From the NCBI GenBank assembly GCA_021209875.1, contig JAGYVD010000008.1, forward strand, positions 2,293,501-2,357,500: a DNA stretch of 64,000 nucleotides, given 5' to 3'. The position numbers were made by a program, and so were the translations under genes. Below, in pieces: positions 34,419 to 45,522 of this stretch (position 1 is its first letter; each line of letters starts with the position of its first letter). Origin of the DNA: Rosellinia necatrix (lineage: Eukaryota > Ascomycota > Sordariomycetes > Xylariales > Xylariaceae). The notes under the pieces are model-generated. The model was not told where the DNA came from, did not search any database, and was given only the letters and a program-made list of their open reading frames with translations.

Positions 34419-37400
34419 ATGGTGAGCCCCCATCCCGCCGTGAAGCACAGCTTCATCCGCTTCCGTATACCCTGCCGTCTGGGCCATGCAGTGCGTAACA
34501 TGCTGACCCGGGACCTGGCCTCGCAGGGCTCGATCAACAAGCAAATCTCCCGCTACGAAACCACGGCGGTCTACACCCACCCTGATGCCAAAGTAGATAT
34601 TATCCTCGTGCATGGCCTGAATGGGGAGCCGCAGAAGACGTGGACCGCCAAGAATGGCGTCTTCTGGCCTGCCGACCTGCTCCCTGCCTCGCTGAGAGAT
34701 GCCCGTGCCAATGTCCTTGTGTATGGATATAATGCCGATGTGTACTCAAAGAAACATGGCTCGAACCCGAGCGATAACTTCATCTACATGCATGCACAGA
34801 CGTTGGTCACGTCGCTTACACATTATCGCAAGGACGAATTGACGTCCTCCAACCCAATCATCTGGGTGTGCCACAGCCTAGGAGGAATTCTTGTTAAGCG
34901 AGCGCTCTTGTACTCTAACGATCTACGGACGTCGCAACATGAGGACTACCGTTCCATCTATGTTTCGACCTATGGCATCGTGTTTCTGGGCACACCGCAC
35001 ACGGGTTCAGACATAGCAACGTGGGGTGCGGTCTTGCAAGCGATGTCCGACACAGTCGTACCGAGATCTTTCTTCCAATCCGAATCGGTACTACTGAAGA
35101 CGCTCAAGAGAGACAATGAGACATTGCAAAACATCAACAATCACTTCCTCGATGTCTACCAACGGTTCAAGATACTCATGGCCCACGAGAACCACAAAAC
35201 AGACCTGAAGGGAACCAAGACGCTTGTTGTTGATGCCACCTCGGCCGGCCCCCAGCTGCCTGGTGTCACGTACTACGCCATCGAGGCGACCCATTCAGGA
35301 ATGTGCAAGTTCGACAGCAAGAATGCCCCGGGCTATAGAACAATCGCCACGGTGATTAGGGAATGGGTGTTTGCGGCGCCGGATGTCATTTTGACGCGCT
35401 GGAGGGTTGAGCAAGATGATAAACTAGCGCGCGCGAAGCATGAAATTGAAGAAAGAATGAAGCCATGGGTATGTTGACCCGATTGAATTGAGCATACATC
35501 CCTCTCTTACCGCATCACTGATGCTAACGAGATATAGATCCAATCACAAAGAATTCAGGCTGATCAAGCAACAAAAAGTACGTCGCCGCAGTTGCGCTTA
35601 CTCCCACGAGCAATGAACCACGAGAGAAACAGCTTTCATGGGGGTGCATTCCAAGACGTTTACTTTCCTTTTGAGATAGAGGAAGTAGATGATCACGGGG
35701 CTTGATTAAAATTGGACATTGAACAGGAGTTTTGGCTGATTTATCGTATTTGTAGTTCCGCAGCAAAATAATGATACCACTTTACTCCCTAGTCAAGACC
35801 ATTCGAGTATTCAGCATCAATCTAAACCTCTACTTACTGGGCCCGAACCGCCTATCATATCGGACGACGAAGAGTACTTCCCCTCACAACAGTCGAGGTC
35901 TGATGATTCGCCAGTCTCAGAGCCGATATTTGTCAAGCCCTCGGTATTCCGGCCCAACGCGTACTTTGTAGGCCGCGAAAAGGAGTTAAAACAGCTGCGA
36001 AGTATGCTTACAGACCGCAAGAGAAGGTCAGTAGGAACCTCGTCAGTACTCATTCAAAGTATGCCCGGAGGTGGTAAGAGTCACCTGGCACGGCAGTATG
36101 TTTTCCGGCATAGATACGACTACCCAGGAGGTATCTTTTGGATTAGAGCTAAAACAGTACAAGAGTTGGAGTATGGCTATTATGACATCGCAAAAGTGGC
36201 GGAGTTGAGCGAGGTCGTCTCCATGGGTCATAACCAAGCAGACAACACGCGAAGAGTCGTAAAGGCTGTCCAAGCCTGGTTAAGTAGCATGGATAACTGG
36301 CTTCTGGTGTTGGATGGTATCCATTTTGACTTCGACGGTCTCGAGCATTACATCCCTTTCGCTAAAAACACTAGTATCATATACACTTCGACCGAACGGA
36401 CTACGGGCGAGGAATATCAGTTTGATAACCCTCAGGTGATGGCGTTAGATCCATTAACCAAGAGAGAAGCTCAAGAATTGCTCTTCGAGGAGATGGGGAA
36501 GAAGAAACCGTATACCCAAGATGACCTCCAACGCGCTGAGGAGCTAGTTCAACTTATGGACCGACTGCCGCTGATGATACACGTGGCTGCGCTTCAACTT
36601 AAAGCGACAAGGGAGCCCTTAGCTAAGTATTTGAGATCATATAAGAGTCGCCCTAAGGTTGGGAATCTTCCGGCGTATCGCGCCGTAGTAGAGCAGTTGG
36701 AATATCGCGGCGCTATTAACGCGCTCAATCTGATGTCTTTATTGGCTTTCTTCGGCACTCATATCCCAGTTGAGATGGTGGCACTTGGTAAGTTATTCGG
36801 CCGTCTTACTCTTATGATTATTTTGCTCACAATCTCATCGCAGGAGCAAAAGCACTTGATAAACGAACCCAAATTAAGTCCAGGGGACCAGAGTCCCGCA
36901 GAGGGTCACTGAATCTCACATTCAGAATCCTGATTGCGTTTGCGCTTATCGAGAGGAACGAATTCAGGGATCTTTCTGCAGCAAGTACGCGGAGCGCTCG
37001 TAGTGTCGACATGGCTCATGACAACCTCGACATCCTCAGGATTCATGGAATTGTCCAGGCCTTTTTCGTGGACTTTCTAAATGAGAAACACGAAGTGGAT
37101 TTCTGGCTAGAGCGCGCAGTCCGCGTATTTTGTGGCTTTCTCGACGCGAGCGACCGCAGAGTGGAAAATGATCCCCAAACTGGGATACCAGAAGATTATC
37201 GACGAATCCGTATCCATGCTAAACGGCTCCTTTCTCATTTTGATCGTTTCGAAAAACGATACCCAGGGCTACGAACCGTTCGTGAGGAACTCGAATCGCG
37301 TGTTGGCTTGATTCAGAATCGTATTGATCAGCTCACCAAACGGGTCAACGAAGCTGCTGGTCAAGGGTCAGTGGATATAATCATCTCTGTATTTGAGCGA

Positions 37401-39371
37401 ACCAATAGTCTGTCCGAATCCGAGACCTCGCCGAGCAGCCGCAGTCTCTATGAGTACTCGGCAGACGAGGGTACGGAGACGGTGGAGTCTCCATCTGTTT
37501 ACCCTACTGGGCGCGGTCCCTGGCACTGGCACCTCCCTCTCGAAGATCAAGTCTCAAAGGGATGTGAGGCGTCAAGAACAGTAACACCCCAATTGACTGC
37601 TGCTGAGATTTTTGAATCTATGCCAATGCCAGGTGATGACGAAATTCCGCGAGAGGCGATTGGCCCCGGGCATCGAACGATCAAGAAACACGCTGCACGT
37701 CGGTATCGTGATCATGCCGGTTGCTGGAGATCTTCTTCACAGCTTGTCAGTGATCCTCGAATTTCTAGAAGCCGCGAGACAGTAAGGGGCTACATCAACC
37801 AACCTTCGATACAACCATACAGTAAGGGGTTCTCGTCTAGTGACAGTGGTCCTTCTATTCAGAGTGAAGCGGAAATTAGCTTGGGCCGGATTAATAAAGT
37901 ATTGCCAGGAGAACTGGGCGGATCTGAGACTCTGATTTATCCAGATGGCCCGCCCGCTCGCCCTAGGCTCATAGCTGGGCGGCCTTCTTATGCGAATGCA
38001 AGAGCTGAAAGGACCGATGACGCGGATTTTCCGGTGAGCCCAACATTTTCATATCCGCAGCCCACGTCTAAAGAGGTCACGGCGACCATTTTGAAACTCA
38101 AAGGGGCAAACAGGCCGGTGTCTCTTGATGGACCCCCTCCGGTTAGAATTTCGAGTCCTTTAGCCTTGGCTACTACGGAGTCCACAGGAATACGGCCGCC
38201 ACTAGATTCTTCTCCAATAGTAGATACACCAGAGGACGGTCTGGCAGCCTCTGTGCAAACCTTGTTGCTCTCGCCTGAACCGCCCTCGCGGCCAGCATCG
38301 GGACCATCGTCTCGTCCTCCCTCAGCGCCGCTACCACTTTCAGCTCGGTCCTCACCCTCGCAGCGGGTCGGACCATTCGCTCCCCCGCCGTCCGTTCCGA
38401 TCGAGATCAATACCACTAGTAGTCTCGGCTCCGGCCCCTCGGCTACCTCACACCGGCTTTCTACCCACTCTCTCGGAGATAATGACAGCGAGGCTATGTC
38501 GCCTACAATATCGGTCTCATCTTTGGTACCGGGCCATAACCTACCATATCCATATACGGCACCAGCCCCTCCAGACCCTGTTGGCATGCCTGAACCCCCT
38601 GCACCTTGGGTGGCTTCCTCAGTAATGTCAAATTTGCACCCCCAAGGTTATTCGAGTCAGCCTATGTCCCGCGACACTAGTCATCAATCCAACTCGAGCA
38701 TTGGCTCTCGCCGTTCCCTCCCACAAGCGCGCGATGTATCGCCAAATTCGTTTGGGCAAGACCTTGGTTCGCCGGTCTCGCAAGTCATGCGACAACCGCG
38801 CGCCCGGCGCCCAAGTGTTGTGGAAACGGAGCCCAGCCCTCGCCTCAACCCACGTGAGTTTGATTTTGTGGTGACAAGTTACCAATTGTACGAAGATTCT
38901 CGAGATCCTCCCCCAGCGTCTCCTCGGCATTTTTTTCGCAGCCGCAAGCGTCGTGATAGTAGCCCGGGCCCCAAAATTCTGGAGCGGATTCGGTCCATAC
39001 GGACTCGTAGCGAGAGTAGACGGCGAATGCAAGATGGCTCTGCCAGCGTGCAAGCAGAGAGCAATACGGCGAGCAATGCCGACCGGGGTGGATCAGCTTT
39101 CGGGACGTCTCCTTCACCGCGGGTGATATCCGGAGAGGAAATGACGCGTTCCGGCTCTGCAGGCATAAGACTGGACCAGGATACGGTTGTCGAATTCGGA
39201 TCTCCACCGAGCCAAACTGCCGCTGCCATAGCGCAAGTCAAGCGCAAAAGTCCCAGAATGAGTGGTGGCAGCCCTCTGGCCGGACAGCCGTATGGCTTGC
39301 CGAGGAATAAGAGTACAAGCCCCCCGCCGACGAGAGGAAGCCCGCCCGGAGTTGGCCTAGGGATTCAATAG
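34419..39371 (+). CDS. NLR-type receptor: alpha/beta serine hydrolase (LipA/SesB-like) + NB-ARC + long disordered tail
   Basis: Four exons, 34419-35468, 35538-35577, 35756-36787 and 36844-39371, give 1549 aa with consistent phases. Residues ~58-330 form an alpha/beta hydrolase: HGLNG (65-69, oxyanion side), CHSLGG with nucleophile Ser153, FLGTPHTGSD and a late EATHSGMC histidine. From ~430 an NB-ARC ATPase follows: FVGREKEL, Walker A SMPGGGKS (465-472, Lys471) and Walker B WLLVLDG (Asp550), then winged-helix-like sequence. The last ~750 residues carry no WD, ANK or TPR repeats; they are Ser/Pro/Arg-rich and look disordered. Relatives are annotated in Aspergillus as LipA and NB-ARC domain proteins. 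Such fungal STAND proteins are thought to sense non-self and activate the N-terminal effector. The start could instead be the ATG at 34500. Confidence 0.88.
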
Positions 39372-40478
39372 TCAGCTTCATCTGCAGTTTCCGAACACGT
39401 GTCGGCGATGTCGACTATACGATTATTACTCCGATTTAAGATATGCCCCTGTAGGGCAAGTTCATTTTTGGCATTTCCGGGATTGGCGCTGGGTTGCATG
39501 AGGAAACACATTGAAACGCTTATAAAAGAAAAGTATGATATAAGCATGGCATTATAGATATTTCATTATATATTTGTTTATTTTTTTTTCTCTTTCGTTT
39601 CTACGCGGATATAGATTGATGATGGAATGAAGATATTTCTATGGAATATAGTATATATCAGCGATCTGGGTTCTGCGGGATGTGAGCATGTATTTATTGT
39701 ATATGGTTAGAACGGAAAACACCGGTTTTCATTACTTCGCATTTACAGTTTCGCGTACCATCCGCATGAGCCCATCTTGTTCTTCCAGCGTCCCTAGCGG
39801 TAAAGAAGGGGTTAGTTAGTTAGCTGAACATCCCTGATGCTCTCACCTTCGTTTTATTGTCATCTATGATATCGCTTTAACGGGTAGAAGTTTAAGACCC
39901 CTGTCAAGTAGAGAAAGTCCCGGGGTCCTTCTGCTATTGTGCTCAAAGAGGTAAAGCCAGGTGTGATGAGACAGGCATCTTGTCTTGGCTAGGCAGCTTT
40001 GCGGTGTTCCAGGTACATAGTACCGTAAGTCGAACGAATAACGAATTGCTCTGATATTGACAATTAGGCACGCTTTTATAAAAAGATTCTCTAGTCCGAC
40101 ACACTTTACCGAGATAGTCGCTAGCATTGACGGTAAGCTGCTATTCATACTAGACCACGATGGATGTGGACGTGATTTGACAGTCTGATCAAGTACTCGT
40201 TACCTGGACTTACAGCCACTTGCCTGAGGAGGAAGGAATTCATAGTCGGGACAGTGCGCAACTTGCAACCTTCAGAAAACTTTTCCCCAGCTTGGTCTTC
40301 AGCAGTCGCCCGTCACGTATTAATTACTCACCTGCGGCACTCATTCATTCATCTATTGCGACCACCTACCACGTAATCAATCTCGTTGACATTCTTTTTT
40401 TTTTTTTTTTACCGTAGTCACTGGATTTCTACACCACAAGCCCGCACTACAAATCCACAACACCAGCTGGAATAAGAC
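39372..40478. other. intergenic
   Basis: An AT-rich 3' flank with T-runs (39579-39589, 40394-40410). The frame at 39864-40148 (-) has no support. No gene is seen. Confidence 0.4.
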
Positions 40479-41920
40479 ATGACGACTCCCCAGATACTTG
40501 ACATACAAATAGATCCCCTAGCACCACCGCCACCAAGGATCATCGGGGAGGCCCCTCGGCGTCGCCCCGTTAGCACCCCACGGCCCAAGGGCGTGCATAC
40601 GAAGCATCTGACCGAGCTCGACCGCTTCAGGGTCCGCACGTTATATTACGATGCGAGCTTATCCAAGGGACGCATCCGTCAGATCACCGGCTACTCGCCG
40701 AGCCAGATCAGGACGGCCGTGAGAGCGACATCTGCGGCCGTGGGGAGGCGTCCGGGGCGTCCCAAGACGGCTGCTATGAAAAGGGGGGGAAAAGGTAAGT
40801 TGTGATTATTTGAATTTTGTTGGGAATAAATCCATCGGTTAATATCGTTGTCGACATACGCCGTAGCATTCAGTTTTTGACATCACCCTGCCCCCGGTAC
40901 AATGGTCCTCTGACATCTCCCGTAGGATCCACTCGCAGAGTGTCAACGCCAAACGGCTCAGAAGCGAGCGCGGAGCTCCTCCAACAGGCCCGAGAGTACT
41001 TCCAACAAGAGGACTTTGCGGCGCCCCCCCGGGGAGAGGAGGACGAGGATGACGACGAGGATGGCGGAAGCGATAATGAGGAAGAGGAGAACGTCCGCTC
41101 CATTGCCACTGCTGCTGCTGCTACTGCTACTGCTACTGCTACTACTACTGTGGCCGCCGCTGCCGCCGCCGCCGCCGCTGCCGGCTCTAACGCGTCATCA
41201 GCTGAGCCGTCCGCTTTGCCAAGGCAAACTTCAGTGCTGGACCCGGGGGCCCCAGCCCCAGCCCCAGCTCTAGCCCCAGCTGTCACCTCCACCACCAATG
41301 CGGCGGCGGTGGTGGTAGAAACCCCGGCCTCTGCCGCCGTCGCCGCCGCCAGCGCTGCGAACCGTCCCCAAGAAGAAGAAGAAGAAGAAGAAGAAGAAGA
41401 AGAAGAAGAAGAAGGGGAAGGGGGAGGAGGAAGAGGAAGAGGAAGAAGAAGGGCAAAAGGGAAAGGGTTCAACGACCTGCCGGCCGAGGTGCGGGCGCAC
41501 ATCTGGCAGTGCGCGCTGTCGACGGCGGCGACGCAGCCGCCGCCGCCGCCGCGGTCGTGGGCCGTCGCCGTGCTGCCGCGCCGCCCCTGGCTGGAGCTCG
41601 GCCGGTCGCCGCCGCCGGACGTCCGGCTCGACGGCAACCCGCCCTGGGACCACTACGTCGCCACGCGCCACGTGCCCGCCACCGTCCTCGCCCGCGTCAG
41701 CCGCGAGGCCCGCCGCGCCGTCCTGTCGCGGCACACGCCCATCGCCGTAGCCCGCGACGACGACAACGCTACTGCCACCGCTACTGCCACAGTCGGCGCA
41801 CCGCCATCTTTCGTCTGGGTCGACCGCTTCACCGACGTCATACACTTCCGCGGCGAGAGGTTCCGCGCCGAGCTCTTCGATGACGCCGGGAGGTGCGCTT
41901 GTCCCGAACTCTATCGGTGA
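40479..41920 (+). CDS. HTH / AT-hook / acidic / 2EXR multi-part protein
   Basis: Two exons, 40479-40794 and 40926-41920 (donor GTAAGT, phase 1), give 436 aa. Residues ~44-84 (LTELDRFRVRTLYYDASLSK, then GYSPSQIRTAVRA) look like a homeodomain-type helix-turn-helix of the kind found in transposases. GRRPGRPK (89-96) matches an AT-hook core. The middle is low complexity: an EED-rich acidic patch, Ala/Thr runs from GCT/ACT repeats, APAPAPAL and a run of about 15 Glu from GAA repeats. From residue ~287, FNDLPAEVRAHIWQCAL opens a 2EXR domain, an F-box-like module common in fungi; VDRFTDVIHFRG belongs to its distal part. The function is unknown. A chromatin- or DNA-associated protein that recruits partners through 2EXR is a guess. 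The microsatellites suggest its length varies between strains. Confidence 0.75.
41099..41425. repeat. coding trinucleotide repeats (GCT/ACT, GCC and GAA)
   Basis: Runs of GCT/ACT (41106-41150), GCC/GCT (41155-41185), CCAGCC units (41250-41280) and GAA (~41371-41412) encode Ala/Thr, Ala, Ala-Pro and Glu tracts in the 2EXR gene. Confidence 0.9.
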
Positions 41921-43193
41921 TGGGGGCTTGCGTTGAGCTACTTGGTGTTTTTTTTTTTTTCTATTTAACTAGGGGGGGGAGAGGGGGAGGGGCGTTCTTT
42001 TTGTTTTTTGGGGCCGGGGAGTCCTTGCATCTCGCCCGCTGAAGCTGCGGCTGTGGACTGGACAGATGGTTTCGCTTTGGAGCGTCGGTTGGCGCGGGCC
42101 GGCTCGCTCGTTTGTTGCCTTGGTATATTTAATACTTTCACGAGGGGTTCTGGGCTTGGTTGACTTTGCGCCTGCTGGGCAAGTTTAATACGTGTATAGT
42201 AGTAGTAGTAGTAGTAGTGGTGGTGCTGTTCAATATCGGATTTGTTGACGATATTGCTTTGGGGCCTTTTTATATATCTGTATATTCTTCGACCAACTCT
42301 ATCGACTGGCTGTGACCGCGCCCGAGTTTAAGTCATGCATTTAGTAACAGCCAACTATATACAAGAACTAGGGAACAGATATACCGCATTTCCACTTCCA
42401 AAGACAAATACCTTGCTGCTGGCAGAAACGCTTGGAACAGGGGTGGCAGCAAGTTCCCCAACCAAGACTAGAGAACTCAGGCTTGGTTGATTCAGGCTAC
42501 AGATACAAAGTCTTGTGTTGTTGTATTGGTCAGTTTTAGATATGTTGGAGGGCTAGGACTTTAAAAACTCTCGGACGTGTTTCCCTTGGGGCCTTTTGTA
42601 CACAGCCTACAGTTAAGCTTGGTACCATAATAGGTAACCACTTGGCACTTCCTTACCTAGCCATTTATCTATGTCGAACCATATGGAACTTGTGACGAGA
42701 TTTGGTGCTTCAGTAGTCCATGTAAATAACCATGGAGTAACACGCAGTTCCAAATTGTAGGTACATTAAATGCACTTCTATCATTAGGGTACATAAACCT
42801 TGTATCGTAGCCTTGGCAACAAAATTCCCAAAGAAAGACCCCAACCTACGCTAATAACGCAAAAGTAAATATTACTATTGACAAGGTACGATAGAGAGTA
42901 TCGTACGAACCGTTGCCGGGCGCACCAATTCAGAGCGCAGTTGTTAAGGCATTCGGTTGGGATGACAGGGCCTTGCCAAATTATTTGCATAGTATGTAAT
43001 GGGAAGGAAAACGCCTGTAACTACCTACTTGCGATAGCTATCGGCCAGCCGCCAGGAGACCACAGTCAGAGTTGGTGGTAGATGGTACGGCACAAAGCAG
43101 CCACCACGTGACAGCTATGGCCATTATCAGCCAATATCGTATTTCTGCCGATAACTTGTAAATTGTGATGATGGTTCAAATGAGATGCGGGGC
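41921..43193. other. intergenic with TAG repeat
   Basis: T-run at 41950-41961, G-rich patch to ~41995 and a TAG trinucleotide repeat at 42196-42225. No gene is seen. Confidence 0.4.
42196..42225. repeat. TAG trinucleotide repeat
   Basis: About eight copies of TAG grading into TGG. Confidence 0.85.
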
Positions 43194-43390
43194 TTATTCT
43201 CTTGAATCCTCTCTTGAATCCTCTCTTGGATCTTCTTTTGAATTTTCTTTTGGATCCTCCCTTAGATACTCTGTTGGGTCCTCTCTCAAGTACTCTATTG
43301 GTTCCTCTCCTAGATACTCTCTTGAATCCTCTCTTGAATCCTCTATTGAATTCTCCCTTGAGTTTTCGTCTGGGTCCTCTTGGCGATTCC
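43194..43390 (-). repeat. 15-bp minisatellite encoding EDSRE pentapeptides
   Basis: About thirteen diverged 15-bp units (plus-strand form TCTCTTGAATCCTCT). In the Fta2-like frame on the minus strand they read E-D-S-R-E, E-D-P-R-E, E-Y-L-R-E and similar. Apparent frames on the plus strand (43165-43467) and in another minus frame (43066-43398) are by-products of this periodicity. Confidence 0.85.
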
Positions 43391-44403
43391 CTCGCCAATT
43401 TAGACCAAAGATCTCATCAAAATCCTCAGTGCCCGTAGCATCAAAACTTCTGAGTTTTTCGCAGTAGTCTAAGTTCTAAGTAGCCTGGACTATTACCTTG
43501 ATATTGTCGTCTTCTATCATCTCGTCGAATGGGCTGGGCTCCGTATTCCTGGCGCATTTCAACTGCCATGCCCCTTTCGCGAACAAGGACCAGTGGGACT
43601 CTGTCCACGCAACGCTAAAGTCCACAAGGAGCCCGGCCTTGTAGTTTCTAGCGTATATGTCCCTCGCATAAATTCCGAGTTTCCTGAGTTACTTTAGGTT
43701 TGCCAGCATCTGACGAGGATTCGACACCGAAGCCCGGGAACGAACCAGCTTCTTTACAAGAGCGCGAAACGGCCTTTTCGGAGCTTCTCCTGTATCTTCC
43801 TCGAACGATCTATTCCAATCGTCGACTTTGAACCTTTTGCAAAGCATATTCTCGTATTCGACGGACAGTGTCATATGTCCGTAACAAGGAACTGCAATCG
43901 GTTTTATTTCGATATTGCCTGGTCCAGGCCTCCTTCCTCGAGGTCTACGTATGATCTTGGCCCCGAGGTCTCCGTAACGCTGGTTGATTCTCCTGTAGGC
44001 TCTGCATTCGGCGAATAAAGGATCAGAGTGAAATGTTAGCATTTCGTCGGATACCCTCATCCGTGTTATGGCCGGATACTCATATCGAGCTTCTAAAATA
44101 TCATAGAATTTGAACTCCGATGCGTCAGGGTGCAATCAATCTAACTGGTTAGGGAGGGTGCTATACCATTTTCAGAGCGAATCGCTCCTTGCCAATGCGG
44201 ACGTCGAATACATAACCGTGTCCGTATTCGCTCTCTTCTAGTCTAGGATCGCAGCTAAGAAGTCGCAAGAACTCAATACGTTTCCCAAAATGCCTGAATG
44301 CTTTGAGTTCCGGTCCTTCATATGGCGGCATCGGCCACCCGTCTAAACAAAAGGTCATCAATGTCCGGTACCATTGATATGAATGACGTAAACTGTTTGC
44401 CAT
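43194..44403 (-). pseudogene. Fta2-like (kinetochore Sim4 complex subunit FTA2 family) pseudogene with two in-frame stops
   Basis: Exon 1 is 44403-44167; a 52-nt intron (GTATAG...CTGACGCATCGGAG) joins ALKM to FKFYDILEARYE at 44114. The frame then reads AECRAYRRIN, IAVPCYGHMTL, RQMLANLK, a TAA stop (43691-43689), LRKLGIYARDIYARNYKAGL, LVDFSVAWTESHW, PFDEMIEDDNIK, a TAG stop (43478-43476), NLDYCEKLR and an acidic tail of EDSRE-like pentapeptides ending at TAA (43196-43194). Recognisable family sequence continues in the same frame past both stops, so the gene appears broken by point mutations and not by a frameshift. The family has a kinase-like fold and is expanded in filamentous fungi; most members probably have no proven kinetochore role. 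A 21-nt intron that would skip the TAG is too short to be credible. Confidence 0.72.
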
Positions 44404-45522
44404 GGTGATGTGTTTGTCAGTACCAGGCTGCCGTTTCTAGGGACACACTTTTAGGGAAAGAGTGAGAACAAAAGAAAACTAGCTAGGGATCGGTTTTTAG
44501 TCGACCAACTTGGTACGTACTTTATTTACCTAAGTGGCAAGGCTATCCGACTCCCCAGATCTGCTCACTCTAAAATCCGGATATTAAGCGTACCAATCAC
44601 GAGTGAAACAGAAGCCTATGTTACAGAAACGCATTTGTGCTCTTATACGTCAATCGGAGCTAGTGTTGGCGAACTTTGCACATTAACTATTAAGACTCTC
44701 TATGCCAACGACCGATCGTTCGGTTGGTTAATATCAGTATCACGTTGCGTCGCGATCCGGGAGATAAAGGAGTCAACATGCTAACAACAAGAGTAGCCCG
44801 CACGAAAGCCGGACGAAAGGCCAAATAAATTCCGACCAGCCGCGACGCAAAGGCTGTCTATAGCAAAAACGAAGGAAATTTAGGCGATCTTAGCTTAGGA
44901 AGACACTCTCATGTTATTCGAAAAACGCCGAGGCACCTGAGCAAGAAGAGCGCGGCTTATATGATGGGAGAATGCACAAAATGCGGATACTGGCAGCCCG
45001 GGAAGCCTGTAACGCACGGTAACAAGGCGAAGCAACAAGGCGAAGCAAAAAGGCGGGCAGAAGAATCCGGGAGCGAGCGCACGGGGGAGCGTAGAGAGAA
45101 GGGGAGGGGGGTGGCAGCAAGAGATCTAAGGGGTCGATGAAAGATGAGGAAGGGGTGGGGTCGGTTGGGGAGTATCGGAAGGCCGGGCACGGCTCGCATG
45201 AGATGACCCTTGTTGGAACCGAACACCTGCTGCAGCAGCGCTGGCAGGGCGACGGAGGACTCCACGCTCATCACGTTAGAGGTCAGATTGGCGGTGTGAG
45301 ATTGGTAGGTAATTGTAGGCAGGAGGCCAGAGATATGCCCATATTGTTTGACACCCATGCCGACGCCTTTCCCCCCTTGACATGCTAACCAGCCCAAACC
45401 GTATGCGATAAAAATGGTCTCCGGGCCCTGACAATTGGCGCGTTTGATCAATCTAATACTCGCATCCGTCTGAGAAATAGAAGATATCCCAACACGCAGT
45501 CGACCAGACTTCGCTCCAGGAA
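44404..45522. other. divergent intergenic region
   Basis: It lies between the Fta2-like pseudogene and the HET gene. Frames at 44957-45619 are not credible. I see no element beyond a tandem GGCGAAGCAA duplication near 45025-45050. Confidence 0.4.

Noticed and set aside
43066..43467. Repetitive frames on both strands (SLESS-like and FKRG-like repeats)
   Set aside because: They are other reading frames of the 15-bp minisatellite; the minus frame continuing the Fta2-like gene explains the locus better.
43474..43488. A very short GT-AG intron that would remove the in-frame TAG of the Fta2-like gene
   Set aside because: It would be about 21 nt, well below workable fungal intron length, and would not help with the upstream TAA.
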